Of a DNA stretch of 64,000 nt, positions 33,060 to 45,730 are shown piece after piece. Each line of letters opens with the position of its first letter. Positions within the stretch are counted from its first letter, which is position 1. The stretch is from NCBI GenBank assembly GCA_009731375.1, contig BJOX01000030.1, forward strand, positions 1,347,296 through 1,411,295. The letters are read 5' to 3'. Made by a program: the position numbers and the translations under genes. The stretch comes from Paulinella micropora (Eukaryota > Cercozoa > Imbricatea > Euglyphida). A model generated the notes under the pieces. The model was not told where the DNA came from, did not search any database, and saw only the letters and a program-made list of their open reading frames with translations.

Positions 33060-33690
33060 CACACACACACACGACACACATACGAAACACACGACACACA
33101 CACGACACACACACACACACAACACACACACACACACACACACACAACAGACAACACACAACACACACACACACACACACACACCACACACACACACACA
33201 CACCACACAGAGACAACACACACACACACACACACACAGCACACACAACACACACACACATACCTAGCATACATACATACATACATACATACACGCACAC
33301 AAACACACACACACACACTCACACAAACAACGAACACATACACACAACACACACACACACACAAACTACACACACACACACAACAAGAACAACAAGAACA
33401 ACAAGAACAAAACACACACATTCTCTCTCTCTCTCTCACTCTCTCTCTCTTCATTTTATTTAAACATTCAATAATTAAATTTTTTCTGCTGATACACAAA
33501 TATATAATTTTTATATAGTGAAAAATCGGTACTTTATGTGTGTCTGTGTGTGAGTTAGCGAGAGAAAGAGAGGGAGGGAGAGAGAGAGAGAGGGGGGGTG
33601 GGGGGGGNNNNNNNNNNGGGGGGGGGGGGGGGGGTAGAGTATGTGTGTGTGTGTGTGAGAGAGAGCGAGAGAGAGAGTAGCGAATGAGGG

Positions 33691-33731
<41 letters not shown>

Positions 33732-33800
33732 AAGAGAGAGAGAGAGAGACAGAGAGAGAGAGAGAAATAATAATAAATTTGTTTTTCGTCGCATCTGAGC
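32345..33800. repeat. Poly-G, GC-rich hairpin, GA, CA and GA microsatellites
   Basis: After poly-G comes an imperfect palindrome at 32,410-32,460 (CCTACGCGAACC ... GGTTTGGCGTAGG). Then (GA)n at 32,610-32,720, an interrupted (CA)n array at 32,800-33,420 and (GA)n at 33,560-33,765, with a 10-N placeholder at 33,608. The long Cys/Val or Thr/His frames across it are artefacts. Confidence 0.85.
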
Positions 33801-33907
33801 TCCACCTTTCTTGCTTCGCCTCGTATCCGCTTGGTGTTTTGTCTTAATGGACAGAGGTTTGGCGGAAACAGAACGTCTGATGATAAATTTGGAACTTGCG
33901 GCGCTGC

Positions 33908-34891
33908 TCAGAAACCTGAATCTTTTGCGGCATTGTAGTACAGCAGCGACTCTTGGTGTGAAATGCCCAGTATCTTCGCGATGTGCTCTGTAAAGACTTT
34001 GACCGCGCGCACCTTGGTCATGTCGGACAGAGGGACTGAATATCCTTGCGGCGTGCGTGGAATGCAGGCTTCCAAGAAGTCCGTTAAAGTTACCTCGACA
34101 GTGCCTTTCGAAGTGATCTCTGCCAGCTTGTCTTGCAGCTGCTTCTCTGTTATGGTGACATCTGTCGCGGCCTTTGCAAGGTGATCACCGAGGTACACAC
34201 CTTGCACCATACGTGGCATACTAATCAACACAGAGGCGATGAGCAGTATAATCAAAACCACATACGCAACAATGAAGGTAATGACACTTTTAGGAAGGAC
34301 GAGGATTGTGCCCCAAAGAGGCGTTGCGTAGAAAATAATCCCGATGCTAAAGCAATAGTATGGAAGTTGCGCCCAAGGCCCGAGATGAGACACAAGCACC
34401 TTTGTCTTCGCATCATTCTCGCATTCATTGGCGGCCATGGCATAAAATACACCCATGATAGTGCCAATGATGAAGAAACATTCCGACAAGAAAAATCCAA
34501 ACAAAAATGCGTCGTGCAGGGCATCAGGGTAAAATTCGTCTTTGTAGTCGTCGAAGAACCAACCATCATCTCCCAAATTGATGTAATCGTAAATAGATGG
34601 GTGTGCTACAGTGACAAACAGTGCAGAGACGAGCGAGACGTTAACATTCTCGTTGATGAATTGCTCTCGCATATCGCTGAGGTTGTCCGATACACGAAGC
34701 CACTGAGCCGTGGCTAGATTCGTCATGGCCTTGTCCCACCGCAAAACTGGCCGAACAATTGTCGTAGGGTCCTCGGTGTCCTCGCCTCTCCGTTCGCCAT
34801 CGCTGGTCAGTCCTGGCAAAACTTTTGTGGTCTCCTCTTTCCGTTCGCTGTCGCTGCTCAGTATTGCGACATCATCCCCTTCGGTTGACAT
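33908..34891 (-). CDS. Intronless four-helix membrane protein, function unknown
   Basis: 327 residues with ATG in a good context (gccATGtc). The N-terminal 80 residues are polar and acidic. There are four hydrophobic segments, at about 105-118 (weak), 145-175, 193-220 and 222-245, the last three strong. The loop after the first is acidic (GDDGWFFDDYKDEFYPD). The C-terminal 85 residues are soluble, with a helical charged part and a terminal segment ending KDSGF. No premature stop, no repeats and balanced codon use, so it looks like a real host gene or an intact retrocopy. I do not recognise the family; it is not an obvious channel or transporter by motif. Confidence 0.75.
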   Translation of the reverse strand: MSTEGDDVAILSSDSERKEETTKVLPGLTSDGERRGEDTEDPTTIVRPVLRWDKAMTNLATAQWLRVSDNLSDMREQFINENVNVSLVSALFVTVAHPSIYDYINLGDDGWFFDDYKDEFYPDALHDAFLFGFFLSECFFIIGTIMGVFYAMAANECENDAKTKVLVSHLGPWAQLPYYCFSIGIIFYATPLWGTILVLPKSVITFIVAYVVLIILLIASVLISMPRMVQGVYLGDHLAKAATDVTITEKQLQDKLAEITSKGTVEVTLTDFLEACIPRTPQGYSVPLSDMTKVRAVKVFTEHIAKILGISHQESLLYYNAAKDSGF

Positions 34892-36142
34892 GGCACCTGT
34901 AGGGCAAAAGGATGGCGATCATGACGGTCAGATCTGACAGTTCACGTGCATCGTAAACGATCTTACAAGTACTCATAAAAATATGTATACACTGTGCGAC
35001 ACTGCACATTAGACTGGAGAAACAGGGCATGATTATTCAACAAAGATATTCAACAACCTCAAGATGTTCTTCGTCAGTCAATGACAACCGGCAGAGATGC
35101 TTTCGCGAGTCCATTTTTTTTTTTTTTTTAATAATTTTTTTTACAGTAAGCAAGGTTTAATGAGAAAAAGACGAAAGAAAAATGAAGAAGAGCCTAATTC
35201 AAATGAATTCTGGTTCCAAGGAACGACAGTACAAGCTCATAAGGAAATCTGGAACTAAGGTTCAACAGAAAGCTCCTGGAAAGAGTAATATAAAAGGGGC
35301 AAGAAAGAGGAAAGAGATAGAAAGAAAGAAAGGAAAAAGAGATAAAGAAAAAGCGAGGAAAAGAAGATAGAAGAACAAAAACAGTAAAGAAGGAAAACAG
35401 GAAAAAAAACAAAAGAGAAAAGGAACAAAGAACAAGACAAACAAAAGAAACAAACAAACAACCAGAACAAAAGAGACAAAAACATAACAAAAACAAAACN
35501 NNNNNNNNNAGACAACAAAAGAGGCAGCAACAAGCACAAAAAGCAAAACAAACAAACAAACAAACACAAGGCCAGACAGTAGCAGGGGAGACGATACTCA
35601 ACTAAAGAATGGTAAGCGCCAGAGAAGGTAAGACGTAACAAGCATGTGCGCAAGTGAGATCAATTGACAGTTAGTGAGACAGCCCTTAAGGAAACTGCAG
35701 CACCTAACGCAATTCACTCGCACCCGGAGGCTATCGTAGCCAGGAGGGTGGTGTGCAGAGCGTAGTAAGGCTCGACGTGGCGTCGCGACGCGATTATGCC
35801 GAGTGCTGCAATATCCATAAGGACAGGCCCAAGCCTGGCAACCTCACAGACATGCAGCCTCAAGCAAGTCGAGCCAAACCACTCCGCACCCCACCCCCCT
35901 CATAGACCAGAAGAAACTCCACAAGCCAAGCATAAACATACAGAAGAGCCATGCCAGAACAAGCCCAGACCTGACAAGCAGCAAAGGATAGGAAAAAGGA
36001 AAAAAGGAGAACAAGAAAACANNNNNNNNNNTAAAAAATTAAAAAAGGGAGTAATAGTAATAAAATATAAAGAACAAAACATATTTAAAAAAACAAAGAT
36101 CAAAATAACAGTAAAGATAATAATAATAATAATAATAATAAT
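34892..36142. repeat. Non-coding region with a dispersed repeat and A-rich DNA
   Basis: 35,142-35,290 (ACAGTAAGCAAGG through GCTCCTGGAAAGA) is repeated at 36,843-36,990 and in part at 37,029-37,075. The A-rich stretch 35,300-35,570 and the mixed region 35,580-36,020 hold no gene that I can support. Ten-N placeholders lie at 35,500 and 36,022. Confidence 0.7.
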
Positions 36143-36374
36143 AGTGCTTCTCTGTCAATGGCTGATGCATTTCTGCACATGCGACTCCATCGTCTCACCC
36201 GTGAGGGGAGTACGAAGAATTGACGATAAGCTCTAATGACACCCCCGCAAGGGCAGTTCCAACACTTCCAGACGGACCGGTATGTTCAATGAAAATACTG
36301 GTGGCACCGACGGGAATCGAACTGGCGACAGGGCCCAGATGGTAGAACTTGACCACTGGGCTATCACGGTGTCC
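36143..36374 (-). mobile_element. tRNA-derived SINE, full copy
   Basis: Minus strand: GACACCGTGATAGCCCAGTGG head with an A-box-like TAGCCCAGTGGTC and a B-box-like AGTTCGATTCCC, ending CGGTGCCA, then a unique body and an AGAAGCACT end followed by (ATT)n. Confidence 0.8.
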
Positions 36375-36438
36375 ATAATAATAATAATAATAATAATAAT
36401 AATATAATAATAAAATAATAATGATGATAATAATGGTA

Positions 36439-36469
<31 letters not shown>

Positions 36470-36470
36470 T

Positions 36471-36842
<372 letters not shown>

Positions 36843-37729
36843 TTTACAGTAAGCAAGTTTTAATGAGAAAGGGATGATAGAAAAAAGAAGAGCCTAATTC
36901 AAAAGAATTCTGGTTCCAAGGAACAACAGTACAAGCTCATAAGGAAATCTGGAACTAAGGTTCAACAGAAAGCTCCTGGAAAGAATAATATGGAAAGGAA
37001 AAGAAAAAGAAAAAAGATAGAAAGATTTTTTTTACAGTAAGCAAGGTTTAATGAGAAAGAGATGAGAAGAGCCTTTTTTCCAACTTAGAATTTAATTATT
37101 AGTGTGTAAACTTGTAGTAAACTCAATATTAAAATGAGTCAGAGTAGAAAAAGTAGAAAAGAGAGCAAACAGAGATAAAATATATAATCAAAACAAAAGC
37201 AATAGCAAAGAAATACAGACGCAGAGGAGATATGAGGAAAGGATGAAACATGCGAAGGCTCAACTGGCTCAAATAGTAGAAGATCGATATATCGCAGGTA
37301 AGAAGCTCGACGTTGGCATTTAGGGAGACCAACTGGATACTAACTGGTGTTTTGAAAACAGGTAGAAAAGGAAAAGAAAATTTCGAGAAATATGAAAAAC
37401 CACCGCTGCGGTAACGTGAAACGATATTCGGCATCCGATTTTTGCGGCTGGGAGAAACGCATGCAGCCGAAAAAAACTTGGTCAAGGATGAATTTTTCAT
37501 TTCCGAACCTTTCAATCACGCAGTTCCAGCTTGTTTCCCGTGACCGGTGCACTTTTTAGGGTATGTTTTAGTTACGATTTGGAGAAAAGATGCGTGATTC
37601 GTTGGAGAGGGCTCTAGGCTTCTTCAGCTCCAATCGCGGCTTCCGCATAATCTGTGTACCTTACCTTACTCTGCTACACCTTGAGTTCTGGCTTGTCCAA
37701 ACTCAACTGTTACCTTAAAAGTGCAAACC
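36843..37729. other. Dispersed repeat copies and upstream flank of the HYR gene
   Basis: 36,843-36,990 and 37,029-37,075 repeat 35,142-35,290. 37,080-37,560 is AT-rich with no gene. The last 170 bp before the ATG should include the promoter and 5' UTR; no clear element was found. Confidence 0.55.
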
Positions 37730-37899
37730 ATGGCTACATTTGTGACCATCTTGGTACTCCTTGGTAATCACTCTTCTCAACCTTACCGTGACAGCGGCAA
37801 TTTCCACACGATTCCCCCATGTTGTTTCATTTCATGTCAGTTTTTTTTCCTGACATTTTTTCTTTTGTGGATCCCGCTTTGTCGAACTTTGGTGTTGCG

Positions 37900-37946
<47 letters not shown>

Positions 37947-40900
37947 TTTTTNNNNNNNNNNNNNNNNNNNNNNNNNNNNNNNNNNNNNNNNNNNNNNNNN
38001 NNNNNNNNNNNNNNNNNNNNNNNNNNNNNNNNNNNNNNNNNNNNNNNNNNNNNNNNNNNNNNNNNNNNNNNNNNNNNNNNNNNNNNNNNNNNNNNNNNNN
38101 NNNNNNNNNNNNNNNNNNNNNNNNNNNNNNNNNNNNNNNNNNNNNNNNNNNNNNNNNNNNNNNNNNNNNNNNNNNNNNNNNNNNNNNNNNNNNNNNNNNN
38201 NNNNNNNNNNNNNNNNNNNNNNNNNNNNNNNNNNNNNNNNNNNNNNNNNNNNNNNNNNNNNNNNNNNNNNNNNNNNNNNNNNNNNNNNNNNNNNNNNNNN
38301 NNNNNNNNNNNNNNNNNNNNNNNNNNNNNNNNNNNNNNNNNNNNNNNNNNNNNNNNNNNNNNNNNNNNNNNNNNNNNNNNNNNNNNNNNNNNNNNNNNNN
38401 NNNNNNNNNNNNNNNNNNNNNNNNNNNNNNNNNNNNNNNNNNNNNNNNNNNNNNNNNNNNNNNNNNNNNNNNNNNNNNNNNNNNNNNNNNNNNNNNNNNN
38501 NNNNNNNNNNNNNNNNNNNNNNNNNNNNNNNNNNNNNNNNNNNNNNNNNNNNNNNNNNNNNNNNNNNNNNNNNNNNNNNNNNNNNNNNNNNNNNNNNNNN
38601 NNNNNNNNNNNNNNNNNNNNNNNNNNNNNNNNNNNNNNNNNNNNNNNNNNNNNNNNNNNNNNNNNNNNNNNNNNNNNNNNNNNNNNNNNNNNNNNNNNNN
38701 NNNNNNNNNNNNNNNNNNNNNNNNNNNNNNNNNNNNNNNNNNNNNNNNNNNNNNNNNNNNNNNNGATTTTACATCACATATATTCTCTCTCTATATATAT
38801 AAATATAATATCTTCACATTTATATGATATTGTAATAATTAAAATATGCACATAGTGTCTCCGGTTGCGGTCGCTTCTTTCAAACTGTTTCGTGTTGCAT
38901 TTAGGGCTTGCATCGAGCAGCCTGACGGGTTTCCGCCGTCTGCGCGCTCTGCAACAGAACGATTTTTGCGAGCCGCTTGACTACTCCGTCTCCGCAATCC
39001 CCAACTGCATCTCATGCCCCGCCTGTACCGTATACGATGGCTGTACCGCGGCGTGTGACACGTGCAGGGAGGGCTTCTTTGTCAACCCTAGCAACCAGAA
39101 CGAGTGTTCCGGTTGCTTAACAGATTGCAAAGACTGTGTCGACGCAACCAGCTGCAAGCGCTGCGCTGCGGGCAAGTTCTTCTTTGCAACCCCTACTCCT
39201 GCATGCCAAGGGTGATCCCCTCTCCCTCTCTCCTTGTCTCGCCCCCGCCCCCCGCCCCCCTCCTCTTTCTTTTAAAGAGTTCAGATTTATTATTATCCCT
39301 GAAAGGTGTTGGGAGTAGGGGGTGGGGGGTTTGGGGGGAGGGGGGAAATGAAAATTGTGTAACCCCCCCCCCCCCCAACACACACACACACACGCCCTTT
39401 TCCGCACCCCTGTCGCAATAAATCATGGTTTGTGGGAACGAGGAGGAGTTCGGAGCTCATATTTGCAGGGGTGGTTAGCCCCNNNNNNNNNNCCCCCCAA
39501 CACACATACACACACGCCCTTTTCCGCACCCCTGTCGGAATAAATCATGGTTTGTGGGAAACGAGGAGTTGGGAGCTCATATTTGCAGGGTAGCTAGCCA
39601 CAGACTCGATATTGATGCTGATATAATATTTTTGGAATTCACGCAAATATTTGCGTTAGGGGAGTGTCCTGAATGCCAAAATTCCTTGTTTTTTTCCGCA
39701 CCTCTGTCGGAATAAATCATGGTTTGTGGGAACCAGGATGAGTTGGGAGATCGTAATGACAGGGTGGCCAGCCTCAGACTCGATGTTGATGCTGATATAA
39801 TTTCTTTGGAATTCACGCAAATATTTGCGTTAGGGGAGTGTCCTGCATGCGAAAATTCCTTTTTTTTAAAGCCTATTTTCTGCACCCTCGTCGGAATAAA
39901 TCATGGTTTGTGTGAACCAGGAGTTGGGAGCTCATATTGACAGGGTGGCTAGCCCCAGACTCGATGTTGACGCTGATATAATTTTTTTTCAATTCACGCA
40001 AATATTTGCGTTAGGGGAGTGTCCTGAATGCCGAAATTCCTGGTTTTTTGGGAGTACTTGCCGGTACCTCCGGCAATTGAACGTACCCTGTCGACGGGGC
40101 AGGGGGGAGTCCGGGGCCCTCCCCCGGGGAACCAACCCATTTCTGCAACCCTATCGGAATAAATCATGGTTTGTGGGAACCAGGAGTTGTTGGGAGCTCA
40201 TATTGACAGGGTGACTAGCCCCAGACTCGATGTTGATGCTGGTATAGTTTGTTCGGAGTTCGCGCAAATATTTGTGTTAGGGGAGTGTCCTGAATGCCAA
40301 AATTCCTTTTTTTTTGCAAGTACTTGCCGGTGTCTCCGGCAATAGAACGTACCCTGTCGACGAAGAAGGGGGGGGCGGGGGGGGGGTCCGGGCTGCCCTC
40401 CCCACGGGAACTCCAGCCCCGCAAGTGTTCGTACCCAAAGCAAATTAGCCGGTACCAAAATGAATGGCTGAGAATGCTCCAAAGCTCTAAGAGTTGTGCC
40501 AGCAGGGTTTATGCTGGTTGCCTCCTCCAGTTGAACGTACCCTGTCGACTGTGGAAAGCCGGGGTCCGGGGGGCCCTCCCCCCCGGGAACTCCAGCCCCG
40601 TAATTGTACGTACCCGAAGCAAATTAGCGGGCACCCAAATGATGGCTGAGAATGCTCCAAGGGTTGCAAAAAGGGTTGAGAGGCTGATTTTTGGTTTTCA
40701 TAAAGTGGACGCGCTCTAGGCAATTAAACAGTTGAAGTAGAGATTTTCGAAGATTCTGGCAAAGTGCCAAAATGAATGGCTGAGAATGTCCCAAGGCTCT
40801 AAGAGCTTTGCCAGAGGGGTTTAGAGGCTGATTATTTGTGTTTTCGCAAGCTTGTCACGAACACTTTTTAAAGGAATATAGTTGACGTTATGAATTTCGA

Positions 40901-41053
40901 ATGTAATGACAAAGCAGTGCCAAAATAAATGGCTGAGATTGCTCCAAGGCGGTAAAAGTTGTGCATGTGAGAATGAGAGGAAAAGCGACCTTGGGAGGGG
41001 GGGGGTGCGAAGCACACCGCAAACCATCCTTTCAGGTGTTGGCGCAGCCCCTA

Positions 41054-41104
<51 letters not shown>

Positions 41105-41372
41105 GTGGACACCGTGATAGCCCAGTGGTCAAGTTCTACCATCTGGGCCCTGTCGCCAGTTCGATTCCCGTCGGTGCCACCAGTATTTTCATTGAACATA
41201 CCGATCCGTCTGGACCAGTATTTTCATTGAACATACCGGCCCGTCTGGAAGTGTTGGAACTGCCCTTGCGGGGGTGTCATTAGAGCTTATCGTCAATTCT
41301 TCGTACTCCCCTCACGTGTGAGACGATGGAGGCGCATGTGCAGATTTGCATCAGCCATTGACAAAGAAGCAC

Positions 41373-41426
<54 letters not shown>

Positions 41427-41440
41427 CATCATCATCATCA

Positions 41441-41481
<41 letters not shown>

Positions 41482-42140
41482 GGACACCGTGATAGCCCAG
41501 TGGTCAAGTTCTACCATCTGGGCCCTGTCGCCAGTTCGATTNNNNNNNNNNGCGATAGTATTATTACCGCGATAGCCCAGTGGTTAAGGTCTACAATCTG
41601 GGACCTGTCGCCAGTTCGATTCCCGTCGGTGCCAGTATTTTCAAAGGATATTTTCTTTGAAAGTATTGGTCTGTCTGGAAGGCTTGGAGCTGCCTTGCGG
41701 GGGTGTCAGTAGAGCCTATCGTCAAATCTTCGTACTCCCCTCACGGGTGAGACGNNNNNNNNNNNNNNNNNNNNNNNNNNNNNNNNNNNNNNNNNNNNNN
41801 NNNNNNNNNNNNNNNNNNNNNNNNNNNNNNNNNNNNNNNNNNNNNNNNNNNNNNNNNNNNNNNNNNNNNNNNNNNNNNNNNNNNNNNNNNNNNNNNNNNN
41901 NNNNNNNNNNNNNNNNNNNNNNNNNNNNNNNNNNNNNNNNNNNNNNNNNNNNNNNNNNNNNNNNNNNNNNNNNNNNNNNNNNNNNNNNNNNNNNNNNNNN
42001 NNNNNNNNNNNNNNNNNNNNNNNNNNNNNGTGCATCAGCCATTGACAGAGAAGCACTATTATTATTATTATTATTATTATTATGAAATGGAGGCACATGT
42101 CCAGGATCTGGATCTGATGCCATAGTCTGAGGAAGCCTAC

Positions 42141-42212
<72 letters not shown>

Positions 42213-42503
42213 ATTATTCACCGTGATAGCCCAGTGGTCAAGTTCTACCATCTGGGCCCTGTCGCCAGTTCGATTCCCGTCGGTGCCACCAGTATTTTCA
42301 TTGAACATACCGGTCTATTTCTGGACCAGTATTTTCATTGAACATACCGGCCCGTCTGGAAGTGTTGGAACTGCCCTTGCGGGGGTGTCATTAGAGCTTA
42401 TCGTCAATTCTTCGTACTCCCCTCACGGGTGAGACGATGGAGGCGCATGTGCAGAAATGCATCAGCCATTGACAGAGAAGCACTATTATTATTATTACCA
42501 TTA

Positions 42504-42534
<31 letters not shown>

Positions 42535-42544
42535 TAATATTATT

Positions 42545-42629
<85 letters not shown>

Positions 42630-43514
42630 GGGAGTACATAGGCCATTGGTCCTTTTCAATGGGCTGATTGGTATAAAGCTCCTAGAGTAATGTTCTATGC
42701 CGTCACTTCCTTTATTCCACCGATTGGTGTGGAGACTTTCCTTATGGAATGGAGGACTGGATGCACATGGCCTTTTGGCTCAGCAATTGGCAGGAGATAC
42801 ACNNNNNNNNNNNNNNNNNNNNNNNNNNNNNNNNNNNNNNNNNNNNNNNNNNNNNNNNNNNNNNNNNNNNNNNNNNNNNNNNNNNNNNNNNNNNNNNNNN
42901 NNNNNNNNNNNNNNNNNNNNNNNNNNNNNNNNNNNNNNNNNNNNNNNNNNNNNNNNNNNNNNNNNNNNNNNNNNNNNNNNNNNNNNNNNNNNNNNNNNNN
43001 NNNNNNNNNNNNNNNNNNNNNNNNNNNNNNNNNNNNNNNNNNNNNNNNNNNNNNNNNNNNNNNNNNNNNNNNNNNNNNNNNNNNNNNNNNNNNNNNNNNN
43101 NNNNNNNNNNNNNNNNNNNNNNNNNNNNNNNNNNNNNNNNNNNNNNNNNNNNNNNNNNNNNNNNNNNNNNNNNNNNNNNNNNNNNNNNNNNNNNNNNNNN
43201 NNNNNNNNNNNNNNNNNNNNNNNNNNNNNNNNNNNNNNNNNNNNNNNNNNNNNNNNNNNNNNNNNNNNNNNNNNNNNNNNNNNNNNNNNNNNNNNNNNNN
43301 NNNNNNNNNNNNNNNNNNNNNNNNNNNNNNNNNNNNNNNNNNNNNNNNNNNNNNNNNNNNNNNNNNNNNNNNNNNNNNNNNNNNNNNNNNNNNNNNNNNN
43401 NNNNNNNNNNNNNNNNNNNNNNNNNNNNNNNNNNNNNNNNNNNNNNNNNNNNNNNNNNNNNNNNNNNNNNNNNNNNNNNNNNNNNNNATGCATCAGCCAT
43501 TGACAGAGAAGCAC

Positions 43515-43586
<72 letters not shown>

Positions 43587-44536
43587 CATTCTTCTTCTTC
43601 TTCTTCTTCTTCTCTTCTTATTATTATTATTATTACTATTATTATTTTGGACACCGTGATAGCCCAGTGGTCAAGTTCTACCATCTGGGCCCTGTCGCCA
43701 GTTCGATTCCCGTCGGTGCCACCAGTATTTTCATTGAANNNNNNNNNNNNNNNNNNNNNNNNNNNNNNNNNNNNNNNNNNNNNNNNNNNNNNNNNNNNNN
43801 NNNNNNNNNNNNNNNNNNNNNNNNNNNNNNNNNNNNNNNNNNNNNNNNNNNNNNNNNNNNNNNNNNNNNNNNNNNNNNNNNNNNNNNNNNNNNNNNNNNN
43901 NNNNNNNNNNNNNNNNNNNNNNNNNNNNNNNNNNNNNNNNNNNNNNNNNNNNNNNNNNNNNNNNNNNNNNNNNNNNNNNNNNNNNNNNNNNNNNNNNNNN
44001 NNNNNNNNNNNNNNNNNNNNNNNNNNNNNNNNNNNNNNNNNNNNNNNNNNNNNNNNNNNNNNNNNNNNNNNNNNNNNNNNNNNNNNNNNNNNNNNNNNNN
44101 NNNNNNNNNNNNNNNNNNNNNNNNNNNNNNNNNNNNNNNNNNNNNNNNNNNNNNNNNNNNNNNNNNNNNNNNNNNNNNNNNNNNNNNNNNNNNNNNNNNN
44201 NNNNNNNNNNNNNNNNNNNNNNNNNNNNNNNNNNNNNNNNNNNNNNNNNNNNNNNNNNNNNNNNNNNNNNNNNNNNNNNNNNNNNNNNNNNNNNNNNNNN
44301 NNNNNNNNNNNNNNNNNNNNNNNNNNNNNNNNNNNNNNNNNNNNNNNNNNNNNNNNNNNNNNNNNNNNNNNNNNNNNNNNNNNNNNNNNNNNNNNNNNNN
44401 NNNNNNNNNNNNNNNNNNNNNNNNNNNNNNNNNNNNNNNNNNNNNNNNNNNNNNNNNNNNNNNNNNNNNNNNNNNNNNNNNNNNNNNNNNNNNNNNNNNN
44501 NNNNNNNNATTATTATTACCATTATTATTATTATTA

Positions 44537-44576
<40 letters not shown>

Positions 44577-45673
44577 CATTATTAGTGGCACCGCGATAGC
44601 CCAGTGGTTAAGGTATACCATCTGGGATCTGTCGCCAGTTCGATTCCCGTCGGTGCCAGTATTTTCAAAGGATATTTTCTTTGAAAGTATTGGTCTGTCT
44701 GGAAGGCTTGGAGCTGCCTTGCGGGGGTGTCAGTAGAGCCTATCGTCAAATCTTCGTACTCCCCTCACGGGTGAGACGATGGAGGCNNNNNNNNNNNNNN
44801 NNNNNNNNNNNNNNNNNNNNNNNNNNNNNNNNNNNNNNNNNNNNNNNNNNNNNNNNNNNNNNNNNNNNNNNNNNNNNNNNNNNNNNNNNNNNNNNNNNNN
44901 NNNNNNNNNNNNNNNNNNNNNNNNNNNNNNNNNNNNNNNNNNNNNNNNNNNNNNNNNNNNNNNNNNNNNNNNNNNNNNNNNNNNNNNNNNNNNNNNNNNN
45001 NNNNNNNNNNNNNNNNNNNNNNNNNNNNNNNNNNNNNNNNNNNNNNNNNNNNNNNNNNNNNNNNNNNNNNNNNNNNNNNNNNNNNNNNNNNNNNNNNNNN
45101 NNNNNNNNNNNNNNNNNNNNNNNNNNNNNNNNNNNNNNNNNNNNNNNNNNNNNNNNNNNNNNNNNNNNNNNNNNNNNNNNNNNNNNNNNNNNNNNNNNNN
45201 NNNNNNNNNNNNNNNNNNNNNNNNNNNNNNNNNNNNNNNNNNNNNNNNNNNNNNNNNNNNNNNNNNNNNNNNNNNNNNNNNNNNNNNNNNNNNNNNNNNN
45301 NNNNNNNNNNNNNNNNNNNNNNNNNNNNNNNNNNNNNNNNNNNNNNNNNNNNNNNNNNNNNNNNNNNNNNNNNNNNNNNNNNNNNNNNNNNNNNNNNNNN
45401 NNNNNNNNNNNNNNNNNNNNNNNNNNNNNNNNNNNNNNNNNNNNNNNNNNNNNNNNNNNNNNNNNNNNNNNNNNNNNNNNNNNNNNNNNNNNNNNNNNNN
45501 NNNNNNNNNNNNNNNNATTGAACATACCGGTCCGTCTGGAAGTGTTGGAACTGCCCTTGCGGGGGTGTCATTAGAGCCTATCGTCAATTCTTCGTACTCC
45601 CCTCACGGGTGAGACGATGGAGGCGCATGTGCAGATTTGCATCAGCCATTGACAGAGAAGCACAGAGAAGCAC

Positions 45674-45730
<57 letters not shown>

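Noticed and set aside
32738-33805. Cys/Val-rich 355-residue frame
   Set aside because: It is the minus-strand translation of the (CA)n array and includes a placeholder gap.
44586-44660. A genuine tRNA gene
   Set aside because: The A-box and B-box and acceptor stem are recognisable, but the T-stem does not pair well, the sequence continues into a SINE body, and it recurs in many copies.
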